Part shown: piece after piece, positions 34,059 through 44,556 of the stretch
Numbering within the stretch: position 1 is the first letter of the stretch
Layout: each line of letters opens with the position of its first letter
DNA from: Siphonodentalium dalli
Taxonomy: Eukaryota > Mollusca > Scaphopoda > Gadilida > Siphonodentaliidae
Length of the DNA: 64,000 nucleotides
NCBI GenBank assembly: GCA_032622095.1
Contig: CP136069.1
Location: 40,836,194-40,900,193 of the forward strand
Direction of reading: 5' to 3'
The notes under the pieces: model-generated
Told to the model about the DNA's origin: nothing
The model's database searches: none
The model's input: only the letters and a program-made list of their open reading frames with translations
Position numbers and translations under genes: made by a program

Positions 34059-34628
34059 TGAAAAGCTCTTGTATTCAACATTCGCATGAACAAGACTGAC
34101 TAGACGAGGGCTTAGGCTTGAAAAATTTGCCATTAAAGAATACGTTCAATTTAAGAAGGACCACAATGAAGAGGTTACAGTTAAGAAAATGGGACTTTTC
34201 GTGACAGGGCTCACCCTTTCCTTGGTGCCAGCGTTGATGGTCATGTGATAAGTAGCACACACGGTGAAGGTGTGCTTGAAATAAAACATGTTCTGATGAA
34301 CAAGGGGTTCATGTTCCAAGAAGCTGCTCTGAAACCCAAGGTATTCTGTTTGCAATATGGCAATGGAGAACTCTCGTTGAAGAAAACACATGCTTTCTAC
34401 AATCAAACTCAAGGTCAACTCACTGTTTTGAATCTTCAATGGACTGATCTTGTTGTGCGGCGGGTGAATCCCCATCAACTTCACATTGAAAGAATCAATC
34501 GGGACCCCATCTTGTGGAAGGACACTATGCTACCAAAACTTGAAGCATTTTACCATAAGGCTATACTGCCCGAGTTGTCAGCTCCACGTAATGGAAAGAA
34601 GCCTGGCATCCGGGAGCCAGGAAATTGG
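34059..34628 (+). pseudogene. YqaJ-type PD-(D/E)XK nuclease domain, broken
   Basis: Directly following the transposase, the sequence reads LEKFAIKEYVQFKKDH.., then after a one-base frameshift near 34199, HPFLGASVDGHV and VLEIK. The Asp codon (34236-34238) and the EIK codons (34278-34286) are the PD-(D/E)XK core of the YqaJ recombinase/exonuclease family; the usual SPDG is SVDG here. KTHAFYNQTQGQL and LEAFYHKAILPEL are the expected late motifs. A GTAATT donor follows NW at 34629. A second frameshift and stops lie at 34058-34110. The family name includes 'viral', but this is a transposon gene. Confidence 0.82.
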
Positions 34629-34974
34629 GTAATTAATTCAGCTCACTCTTAGCAACCATTCAAATAGTAACACAAATGCTTAAAACTTGTAGCATGTTGC
34701 ATGCATAAACTATTTCCAGTTACATGTATCATGACTAATGATTGAGTCAAGTAAAGTGTCAACAACATATTACATGAGCTGTTGCAATATAGTTTATATA
34801 TATGTTTTCTTGTATTCTTTAACAATTTTATAATTTCACCCATACAGAGCCACAGACAAACATGAGCAGACGACACTCTTCTAAATGCTTTTATATATGT
34901 GTGGGGCTCCCTGCAGGGTAATGGATGTTTTTCATTTTATGTCCTAAAAATTGTAAGAAACATTTATTTAAAAA

Positions 34975-35070
34975 AATGATAAAAAATTGTTAGGCCAATG
35001 CATTCTCTTATATATGCTAGGCGACCTATGGTCGACTCGCATATATAAGATAATGCATTGGCACAGGGTA
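34975..35070. repeat. Hairpin copy related to the piggyBac-like MITE interior
   Basis: CAATGCATTCTCTTATATATGC and its inverse GCATATATAAGATAATGCATTG flank TAGGCGACC..GGTCGACTC. The same hairpin lies at 29930-30010 in inverted orientation. A weaker trace is at about 40160-40190. Confidence 0.85.
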
Positions 35071-35326
35071 AAAAACAACATATTACATGAGCTGCTGCAA
35101 GCAATATTGCAATATAGTTTCACCACGTATATTGTGATATTTCTTGCTATCTTTATAAATTAAATGTGTGTATTATGCCTTCCCATCACAAGATGAAAAT
35201 CCATGTTATCATACATACATCGAATAAAAGGTTTTAACACGTTTAAAATTAATTTATTCAATGTGTAAAACCCATGCATTTTATGTATACCAGAATTCAA
35301 ACTTCTACACCATATATAGTAATGGT

Positions 35327-35845
35327 ATTACTAGCTGGGGTACCCGGCTTGCTTAGGTAATTAATGAGCGAATTATTAGTGTCCCTTCAAGTCATTTAAA
35401 TCAATTATGAGTCACCTGAGATCAAAATCACCCGTTGCATGACAATCTCCAGACAAATATCCAGACATCTGAGGTCATAGGCACCTATCCTATGAAATTC
35501 CCCTGGTCAGTTGACCCCTGTGAAACCATGTTCCTACATGTCGTATTCAGTTGATAAAGAACGCTCTTTATTGCTCATGTATATGATCATTCTCATTTAG
35601 TGTCAACTTACCATATGGTATTCGGTGGGTCAATTTACCTGTGTTTACTAATATTTAGTACCCAAGGTCAACCGTTTACATTTATGAATCATGAGTGCCT
35701 CTTTAAATCATCTGAGATCAACAGTACATATCCCATGACACTGTCCTGGTCAATTTACCCCTGTGTAAAAATTCGAAGCTCTGAGGGTCTATTCGTTGCC
35801 CATGGTCACGCAGACAAACAACCAAATGAAGTTTTATTAGTATAG
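35327..35845 (+). mobile_element. ~520-bp core-repeat element (HINE-like) in the transposon intron
   Basis: It starts near TACTAGCTGGGGTACCCGGC and ends CAGACAAACAACCAAATGAAGTTTTATTAGTATAGAT. It contains three ~110-bp units around CCTGGTCAATTTACCCCTGTG (about 35500, 35620 and 35740). The start resembles the TAGGGTTACCCGGCGTTGCCC segment at about 20525. The element has the style of Helentron-associated non-autonomous elements; the class is tentative. Confidence 0.55.
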
Positions 35846-35914
35846 ATAAATGTACATGTACCGGGTAGTTACAATTGTATTTGATATGCATACTTATCTT
35901 CACTTTTCTTACAG

Positions 35915-36337
35915 TACCCCGTGACGACAGTCAGCTTGGCAAAAAAAGCTCCAGCTCCAAAGAAATTCAGACCTCCTGCAGTACACCCAAAGAGCAAAGT
36001 CAAAGAACCCATGGTACATGTCGTGACAGAGCCCAAGAGAGCCCTAACATCAAATGCTGCAAAATATGTGAAGGCCACAACACCCAGGCCGAAGGGATCA
36101 AAAGGAAAGAGGGCACTTACAAAAGAGATACAGGTTATTGCCAGCACCACAAGTGAAACACCCTCTGATACCGTATTGTCTGACTCTTCTGACTTCATTG
36201 AAGAACGATCCATATTATTCCTGAACAAGCATATTCGTCGTGAATGGGAGGATGATTATGGAAGAACAAAATGGTACAGTGGTGTGGTTAATGAGGTCTT
36301 AGATGGTGACGATGGAGATGAAGATGCTGTATATGAG
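35915..36337 (+). pseudogene. C-terminal exon of the transposon protein: basic linker and Tudor-like start
   Basis: An acceptor (TTTTCTTACAG) at 35914 joins in phase 0 to the YqaJ exon ending at 34628. The exon has a Lys/Pro/Ala-rich linker (AKKAPAPKKFRPP..), a Ser/Thr stretch with an SDSSDF acidic patch, then RREWEDDYGRTKWYSGVV..VLDGDDGDEDAVYE, like the first strands of a Tudor- or PWWP-type barrel. The matching continuation (VVYDETGENDTYEVD) lies at 36834. A 496-bp insertion or non-canonical intron separates them. Confidence 0.6.
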
Positions 36338-36833
36338 GCCAGTTATCTGTATATTGTTGAAGTTGTTGAAATAACAGTGCTGGCGATTTGGTGTAGTATG
36401 TTAACCTATTTTCTGCCCGATATTGTATCAACTGCGATTCAGAGTCTATAATAAATAAGTATCCAGGTAGTACTTTTTGGTATAAATTCGTCAACTACAT
36501 GCATGATTAATATTGTTATGCAGTTCAGAATTAATCTATTAATTTCAGGTGCCTAATAATAGTGTCAGCACGATTATTAATTTTGGAGAAAATGCCCAAC
36601 AATCATTATTATTTGGTAATGATACATAGAGTGAAATCGCTATCACTAATATTAATTTCAGCCTAATTCTCCGCCCATCACTAATTTAGGCCATCACGAT
36701 TATTAGGCATCTGAGAGTATCAATATTGCATTCTCATCTTTTATTAATGGAAATATATAGCTGCAAAAGTGTGAGACAATGTACTGCATGTATTACACAA
36801 TGTTACCTCATGTAACGTGCGCTTCGACCTTCG
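36338..36833. other. 496-bp interruption of the C-terminal exon
   Basis: The borders are GAG|GCCAGT and CTTCG|GTGGTG, not a normal GT..AG intron, yet the reading frame resumes exactly. It contains the 160-bp MITE at 36550-36709. It is probably inserted DNA. Confidence 0.55.
36550..36709. mobile_element. 160-bp MITE
   Basis: Inverted ends TGCCTAATAATAGTG (36550) and the inverse of TGCCTAATAATCGTG (ending 36709), with inner pairing around CACTAAT. No coding sequence. Confidence 0.85.
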
Positions 36834-36938
36834 GTGGTGTACGATGAAACTGGTGAAAATGACACATATGAAGTAGATTGCAGTGAGTTGGTGGATGACT
36901 ATCTAGCCGGATCACTGAAGTTTGTTGATGATTTGTGA
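36834..36938 (+). pseudogene. Last coding segment of the transposon protein, with TGA stop
   Basis: VVYDETGENDTYEVDCSELV.. ending ..LKFVDDL and TGA at 36936-36938. It is in frame with 35915-36337 and completes the putative Tudor-like domain. Confidence 0.6.
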
Positions 36939-37612
36939 ATTTGCCTACACCATCTCGCCTACCACATGTACCATACCATACATACGGTGAGTATTCATAT
37001 GCAAAGCTTTACTTGTGGATTCTATAATTGTTTGGAGAATTGGTAACATATTTCTAAGTGTGGGCAAAGTAATCACAAGATTTGTTTCTCCACAACAGTG
37101 TGATGATTTGGCAAACATGGGGTTAACATGATGACAAATACAGCTTAATAATGCGAAATTGATCTGTTAATTAGCAGGACTTGGAAATGTCCTCTGTTTG
37201 TTTTAATTTTGTTGTGTTTTGAATACAATGACTTTTTATACAATTGGGCCTCCATACATTTTCTGTCGAAATAGTTCCAGCATTTGATATTTATTTCAAA
37301 ATGCATACAAGTGTTAAAACTTTAATTTTAGTCAAGTTTAATCATAAGTTCAAAATATCTCAACTGTTCATCGTTCTTGGATATGTAATTCAACTTTTCC
37401 CTTACACTGTTTTCAGGTTTGATGTTGGACTTTGGTGATTTTGTGTTCTGAAAACTTCACTTCAACTAATTGTATTCAAAGACAATTTTGACAATTTTGG
37501 TAACATATTCCATTAGATAACATATATTTAACCTCATAGAACATATTGGAACTGAGTTCGGGTTATCTGGTGGCTGAAATTGGCCTGAATCGCTTCATAA
37601 TCACCGATGAAA
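36939..37612. other. 3' non-coding part of the 6.9-kb transposon
   Basis: AT-rich with no recognised gene; it ends at the right TIR. Confidence 0.5.
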
Positions 37613-37640
37613 TTTTGTCCAAATTGGGTTAGCAAAGTCC

Positions 37641-38130
37641 TTAAGGCAAAATAGTAATCAGTAATAATGATGTATTACTGCTTTATGTTTAACATTTTCA
37701 GACAAATATTTACCACCGATTAGTTAAAGATATGTCGTACAAGTATACAATTTTAATACATTTGGTATGTACACTCTGAATAATAAATTGGACTTTAATG
37801 TGTTGTAGAAAACACATATTTTGGTACCACTTGTATTGTTTCCAACACTTATTTAGATATATACAATTTAAATTGCCAGTAATTATATTTCCTGTAAACA
37901 CATATTGAGAAAACATAAACCAACGTAAAATTAATGTACTTATCAAGTTGAATTGAAATGTGTGTGGCTCAAACAAGGAATTCAGTCTATTTAATCCCAA
38001 ATATTGGTCTGTTTTACATTACTTTATATAGCTTCAAACAGGTATCAGTATTTTGCACTGTTAAGGCCAAATAGTAGTATTCAATATAAAAGATACATTC
38101 TGTTTTATGTTTAACATTTTCAGACAAATA
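37641..38130 (+). repeat. Host repeat: right flank plus an uninterrupted paralogue (empty site)
   Basis: TTAAGGCAAAATAGTA.. to ACATTTTCAGACAAATATTT (37641-37713) matches TTAAGGCCAAATAGTA.. to the same phrase at 38061-38132. The sequence before the TTAA at 38061 matches the left flank at 30655-30743. The unit around 37725-37790 also recurs at 58450-58520. Confidence 0.88.
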
Positions 38131-38910
38131 TTTTGCCACCAATGGACCTCTCCACAGCTGTCAATCAAATAATTATTAGCAGATATTTTCGACCAATCAG
38201 CGTCTGAGCCGGCCAATGGCTACAGTGAAAATTCTGTTGCCATCTTTCTTCACCCTAATTTTGATATCCATGCATACATTCAGTGTTAAATTGGCTATAT
38301 TCAAGCAACTTTTTTGTTGTCAAATCATAATATACTGAGATTTATATTTGCGGCATGATGTTATAAATGTATCCGTGATTATAACAATGTTTTTCATTTA
38401 GCATGACACTTGTCATAATGTTCACATTGAATGGAAAAACGAATGTATGTACTCTGGTTTAGATATATTAGATTCCAGTGATCTGTCTGTCTGTTCTGGT
38501 CAGTATGCAATTTTTCTTCCAGAGCCTTGATCGATTTTAACCAAATTTGTTGTGGTGCCTTTGGGATCTCATGAACACCAATTTGATTTTCAAAATATTA
38601 AAATTTTTAGCAAGAAGTTTCAATCTAAAAATCTAAAAAGAAAGTTTTAAAATTCAATTAAAAATATTTTTTTTAATTAAATAAAAAAACCCATTTAATT
38701 ACAAATTTTAAAAGATTCAATCTAAAAATCTAAAAAGAAAAAAAACATTCAATTAAAAGATTTTAATTTAAAAATCAAATTATTATTTTCAACAGCAGAT
38801 CAAAAAATAAAAATTTGAATTTAAATATATTTTTTTAAATCAAACTGGTTAAAAGTTCAAATTTGCACGAATCATATACATGAGTCTGTTTCAGCTAGTC
38901 AACATACGGG
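38131..38910. other. AT-rich DNA with A/T simple repeats
   Basis: TCAATCTAAAAATCTAAAAAG occurs at about 38621 and 38718, in a very A/T-rich block (38600-38850). Paired CCAAT-like motifs lie near 38192 and 38212. No gene is seen. Confidence 0.5.
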
Positions 38911-39330
38911 CAAGTAGTCCATGAGCCAGGACCGAGAATGGTACCATTTTGGTGGGCAAATTCTATCAACATTTTTCTCAAAGTTTATATTCTGAAATTA
39001 ATCTGAGTGCTGGGGCGCACTGTGGCAGTGTAGTTTAGTGTGCAAAATTTGTGTTTCCATGGCAACGAAGGGTGTTTTTGGCCAGTATAAAAAATATGCT
39101 TATAATGGTCTACTACTAGAAAGTTTAATGCATTAACTCTATCTTTACACTAATATGGGGTGACACCCTTGGTGGGCTTTCTTTTGACACGGGGGATTTC
39201 ACCTCTAAAGGTCAAGGTCATATACAAAGGTCAAGGTCATTCACCAAAATATTAGCTTTTTTCATATCGGGTCATACATTTTCTACCCACTGATTTTATA
39301 TATCAGTTTTGAATGCGTTATCTTTGCTCC
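38911..39330 (+). repeat. Dispersed repeat with X-box and TCAAGGTCA motifs, copy 1
   Basis: Matches 57905-58325 in inverted orientation over some 400 bp. It includes GTTTCCATGGCAAC (39053-39066) and two AAAGGTCAAGGTCA motifs (39207-39240). Confidence 0.88.
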
Positions 39331-40360
39331 TAAATAATATGTAGCGTATATACTACATGGAGAACATTGTTGAAACAGACATTTCATTGATGAGATATAG
39401 GCCTTTAAACTTGGTGACCATTTTCAGTCCAGGCGCTTGGTGCATGGAAATGTAAGAATTGCACAAATATTGATAAAAGCATGAAACTTTCATATGTTCT
39501 TTGGACCTTACTGATCATTTTCAGAATGGACCCCATCGAGATTTGGACCTGCTTAGCAACGGTTGCTATGCAACTACCCGAAAGTATAAACATGCTCATA
39601 TAAGAATGTATTACAGTATTTCATTCAACTTTAGTTGCTGTGAATTGCATATTTCAGGTCTATTTGTGACATAGGATGAATTACAAAGACTTGTGACCTT
39701 GTTTCCTATCATAATGTCCATGACAACCGTTGCTATGCACTACACAGACAGTAAATATTTATAACTCCGCCAAGGGTACCCCGATTCCTCACACCAAATT
39801 TGGTTTAAATCGGTCCAGATAAAGAAAGCTATGGTATCTAATTTAAAAATGTTTCAACAATACACACGACATGCTATTAACAGTGGACTAGAAAATCTTT
39901 GCTGCTTTGCACAGCTGATTAATAGAGATGCCAAGGTTCAGCATAAACAAAGCCAGTGATTAGTTGACAGCTCTGCTATATAATTGATATGAATAGGTCA
40001 GAAGTGAGGTGACTTATCGTAATGGCTGTGTTGTTGGTAGAATTTGATACATTATCATTGTAAACTTAAATTGGCTCTATTAACCCAAGTACTCTATGTC
40101 CGGGTCACCTTTTACATTTAACCCAAGGCTGCGCTGGTGCAGCATTACATATCCTGTGCCAGTGAATTCTCTTATATTTGCGAGTGACCCATAAAATCCA
40201 AGTACATTTGTCTATAATAGTACATAACACTATACTATGTAATTCAACATCAACACTCTAATTTATTATTCCGATCATAGTAATTTACTATCGCCAAGGG
40301 ATGGGTTAAACATCTGCCAATCGTGATCGGCCTCTCGTTTTCTGTTGCTGATATATTGTC
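39331..40360. other. Repeat-derived intergenic DNA
   Basis: Two GGTTGCTATGCA-type motifs (39561 and 39730) lie in related ~170-bp segments. A trace of the TTATATTTGCGAGT hairpin family lies near 40165. No gene. Confidence 0.5.
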
Positions 40361-40840
40361 ACTGGTGGGTGTATATGTATACAGGAAGTAGATGTCATGG
40401 CTGGGGGGTTATGAGTATACAGCGAGGGGCGAAATTATCATGATTGATGTGTATATACAAATCTGGAATGTACACATGATCATGTGTGATTGGTATTGGT
40501 ATATATTTACACACTAAGTGTTGTCATCACTAAATTCAGCATTCTGATTGGTCGGCGCCCACGTGGCTAGTTGCAGTTATTTCTCGGTGAATGCGCAACG
40601 CCTCATAACACCAAGCTAATAACACCATCGATACGTCATTAGGTTTGGAAAGACGAACGCGTAATGTTTTGGGCGCATTTGGACTCGCGCAGGACTGACT
40701 TAATACATCATCGGGTTTCCATATGAAGAGAAATTGTTCCTATTAACTTTTGCCAAGGGTGCTATGGGGTATTTTGGGCTGATCTTGTCACGATACACTT
40801 TTCGATTTAAATAAATTTACAAAAGTTGCTTTTTCGCTAA

Positions 40841-41020
40841 ATGTATATAAATATAAGGATTAACTGTCATGTGGACTATTTTTATGGAGATGTAACGGTG
40901 AGGTAAGTGGTCATAACTTGTATGTAAAACCCTTCGGGTTTTACACAAGTTATGTCCACTTACCTCACCGTTACATCTCCATAAAAACAGTCCACATGAC
41001 AGTTAATCCTTATATACATC
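40841..41020. repeat. ~180-bp near-perfect hairpin with 3-base loop
   Basis: The arms meet at AAAACCC-TTC-GGGTTTT centred on 40934. The left arm (GGATTAACTGTCATGTGGAC..) and right arm (..GTCCACATGACAGTTAATCC) pair over about 75-85 bp with few mismatches. It is likely a MITE or recent inverted duplication. Confidence 0.92.
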
Positions 41021-41720
41021 CAATGGTAGGGTGTACATATATACCTGGAGTGAATCTATTGTCCAATGCGGGGTGTATATGTATATCGTCAGTGACTGTA
41101 TGGTAATATAGCTGGTGTGTGATTGTCATGGGTGATGTGTATATAGAAGGGCTGTATGGCCATTGGTGGGGTGTATATCTATATAATTGGAATGACTATA
41201 CAAAGAGTGACTGTATGGTAATATATTTGGTGTCTGATTGTCATGGATGATGTGTATATAGAAGAGTTGCATGGCCGGTGGCGGGGTGTATATATATACT
41301 TGGCATGACTATGGTTATGGGTGTGGTGTATATGTATATATTGAGTGGCTGTATGGCCATGGGTGTGGCGACCATATATATATACTTGGAGTGACTCTAT
41401 GGTTATGGGTGTGATGTATATGTATATATTGAGAGGCTATATGACCATGGGTGTGTCGAATAGGTATACAGGGGTGACCTTTGGCAAAAGGTGGTGTGAA
41501 TATGTCTACAAGGAGTGACTGTATGGTAATATATTTGCTATGTGATTGTCATGGGTGAAGTGTATTTTCAAGCCTGGTGTGTATGAATTGCCGAGTGTGC
41601 GGGATATTGAAGGACTTTATGGTCATTGATGGGGTGTATATGCATACGTGGAGTGAATCTATGGTTATGTGTGTGGTCCGAATATATGGTTATGTGTGTA
41701 AGACCGAATTTATCCCCTAT
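41021..41720 (+). repeat. Degenerate ~60-bp tandem repeat
   Basis: Units contain GGTGTATATGTATAT..GAGTGACTGTATGG..ATGGGTG in varied order, about ten copies; outlying units appear at 40360-40500. Frames in it are not coding. Confidence 0.8.
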
Positions 41721-42184
41721 TTTAGTTGGGGAATATTTAGTCATATTAAGTAAACAATGGTTTGGAATTTGTTAACAGATCGAAGGGTCGGGCAAGGGAA
41801 TTATAACCCAAGAATATGGATTTTCGGGATCTAAACCCGGATGTAGGTTGAAAAGTTAAACTTGGTAACGATAAAATGTGTTAAAATGTAGTCTGTTTAT
41901 TATACGGATTTAATAAAGAGCGTTTATTCACATCTGTGTGAAACAAAGAAAACAGCTGAAACTCGCTCTGATTATGCTTAGATTTTGTTGAGTGTGTATA
42001 GGTATGTCGTGTCTGCAGCGACCTATAGTATTCCCACTACAATATACACCATTATTGAGGTTCAAATGTGCCATGTCCGTTCAGATGGTAAATATATATT
42101 AAAATGAGAAATCAGTCCCCTCCTACAAAAGATATTCAACTGTGCAATACATCGATAAATCCACGATATATTTGATGGCCTTGT

Positions 42185-42480
42185 ATAAAGGGTTGAGACA
42201 GGGACGTGACAACAGGGGTGTCTCAGCCCCCCAACTTTGGTCAAATGTTCAACCGTTGGAAATTTGATATACCTGACACAACATTTGTTGGAAATTTCAC
42301 ACCAACAGTATGTCGATTGTTCCCTTAGTTTAATCCATCAATTTATTAGTGGAGAATTTGTAGTTTTTAGTCCAACATTTGCATATTTTCCTATTTTTGG
42401 TAAAACATTTGGACTGAAATGGCTATCCAGAAACTGCTGGTAAATTTCCAACTTTTGTGGGGGGGGGTGTGTGTGTCAGG
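42185..42480 (+). repeat. Dispersed repeat CAGGGACGTGAC, copy 2
   Basis: GACAGGGACGTGACAACAGGGGTGTC..CCCCCAACTTTGGTCAAA matches the copies at 13001-13320 and 60040-60300. Confidence 0.75.
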
Positions 42481-43730
42481 TGGTCGATCTGGTGTGTCCC
42501 GGTCCATCCACATTGCCAGTCAGAAACCGATAACTAATTTAAGAAAAAAACAAATCGGGGTGAATGTGCATGGCGTTAGACCACTAGATATTAGCATATT
42601 AGGTTTGTTTAGGCTCAGATCTACACATTTTCGTGTACTGATCGGCCTAATAGATTAGACCCACCCCCGGCTAGTGGCAAAGACTACTGCTTCATTTTGG
42701 AATATGCTACCATCCAGGCGGATGTGAGGGATCAGTTGGGAAAATCAAAGCACAACGGGATGGGAGGGGGTAAAAATGGGGTGTAGTTAGAATGTGGACG
42801 CCCCTCCTAACGCGGATACATTCTATAGACACGTCCCTGCAATGGGTCGAGACTGCGTCTATAACACCATCTACTCACTCTATCAACCACAACCTCTCAT
42901 TAATGTAGTGAAACAAGTGCTCGAAGCCGCCTCGAGAATTTGAACATAGAACATGTTTTAAAATGACAACTTTATCAATGTATGATGTGTGCCCATGAAA
43001 TCTTGCAATAAATAGGTTAACGCATAGCTGACTGGAATTTTGTGTAATTTATGAACCTTTGAGTGAGAAAATCGTAGTGAAAGGTTACCTGTCAATGGGA
43101 CACATCTGCCCGTTCCAAAACGCTATTGCTTCATGAGCTGCATTGAAAGTACCCAAGAGACCGTGACGATGTTCATTGATTTACCCGTACCCGTTCCCGT
43201 CGTGTTGAATTCAATGCAATTACTTGGGCACAGCACGTGTTCTGCTAGGTCAATAGCAGGTATTGATAAGTGAACCCTGAATGAGACCAAATATCGATCC
43301 ATATATAGTGTAAATGCAAAACGTATTATGTCTTGTAAATACCTGATACATTTGTATTCTTGCACTGTGTCACGACGTGTATATACATGTTTTGTGGTAA
43401 CCGACGTCAAATATTTCTTTTATTATTTTTTTGTAAAGAGCCCCGAACCCCATCCGCGCCATCAAGATAGAGACACCTTTGCTAGTTCTATAAACTACAC
43501 CGTTACATTTATGGTAAATATTACCTATATTAGTCCTGTAGATGGCCTCATTATTTTCTATATATAGTGGACATGCAGACAGACAAATATTCGAACATAT
43601 ACAGATACTAGATAAAACCAGCTGTGTCAGTATATTGTATCCTTCAATCACAGGCCTAAAATGTTATGTTAATATATTTAAATAAAGTAAAATATAAATA
43701 AAATTGCATATTTTAATTGAGGTCCATATC
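42481..43730. other. Intergenic DNA, nothing recognised
   Basis: A G-run with a TGTG tract near 42460-42475 opens the stretch. No gene or clear repeat otherwise. Confidence 0.45.
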
Positions 43731-44070
43731 AGTATGGGGTCCGTATAAGCCATGGCCCGTATGAGCCGAGGTCCGTATAAGCCAGGAAGCCCCCACCCCC
43801 ACCCCCATGGAATACGGAATACCACTTAATACAGAGGGTGGAATACGAAATACCAGTTAACAGCCATATGGAATACATAAAAATATATGAAAACTTCATT
43901 TTTTGGAAGGTCGGCGTACGAATACCGGTATATTTGGAATACCGAATACCTCCTAACAGAGGGGCCGGAATACGGCGTACCTCATAACAGGGCATGCAAT
44001 ACGGCGTACGAAAAGGGGGGGGTGGGGGCCTCAGCCAGGGACCGTAAAATTCGGGGGTCCGTACAAAAGT
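43731..44070. repeat. Short interspersed GGAATACGG / GTCCGTATAAGCC repeats
   Basis: GTCCGTATAAGCC and GTCCGTATGAGCC-type words occur near 43740-43785. They are followed by about eight GGAATACSR..TACC.SNTAACAG words to 44010, then AGGGACCGTA and GGTCCGTACAA. The set looks like a decayed simple repeat. Confidence 0.65.
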
Positions 44071-44347
44071 CAGGGTGGGTATGCATGCGCCAGTGTCTGT
44101 ATCAGCCTCATACCGACGCATGCACGCCCAGATCGGAAGCATTTAATCTACATAGTAGTATGGCTACATTTCTCTAATAACAAATATTGTGCATAATTAT
44201 CTTGCAGGGTGAATCTATAACTGGAATCGGCATTAATTGGACTTATGAACATAATATTTATTTTCCGATGAACATGCATATGAATATACATTTTCCAACA
44301 TAAACAATGATACTACAATAGTGTTATATATTCTCTGTTTATTACAT

Positions 44348-44350
<3 letters not shown>

Positions 44351-44384
<34 letters not shown>

Positions 44385-44404
44385 TGTGTGTGTGTGTGTG
44401 TGTG
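44351..44404. repeat. (TG)n microsatellite
   Basis: A nearly pure TG tract of about 54 bp with one GG interruption. Confidence 0.95.
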
Positions 44405-44556
44405 AGTTAACAATCGCCTACAATGGGGCTTACATTCCAGACTTTAAACCTTCTAATCGGGCTCGAGCCCGTTTGTCCAGCGAGCCCGATTGTAAACAGC
44501 GTTCAAACGGGTTCGCGAGAGCTCAAATTATAGATAGAAAACGAAAAGTCCAGTTG

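Larger units (their letters stand above)
30744..37640 (+). mobile_element. 6.9-kb TTAA transposon, Kolobok-like, with transposase and YqaJ nuclease genes
   Basis: Perfect 28-bp TIRs starting GGACTTTGCTAACCCAATTT lie at 30744-30771 and, inverted, at 37613-37640. TTAA is duplicated at 30740-30743 and 37641-37644. A closely related host repeat at 37963-38130 has a single TTAA with no insertion, giving an empty-site reference. Inside, on the plus strand, are a Mutator-like transposase, a YqaJ nuclease and a Tudor-like tail, all decayed. TTAA duplication with a DDE-type transposase fits Kolobok; the fusion with YqaJ is the notable part. It holds later insertions: a hairpin copy (34975-35070), a core-repeat element (35327-35845) and a small MITE (36550-36709). 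Confidence 0.85.
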
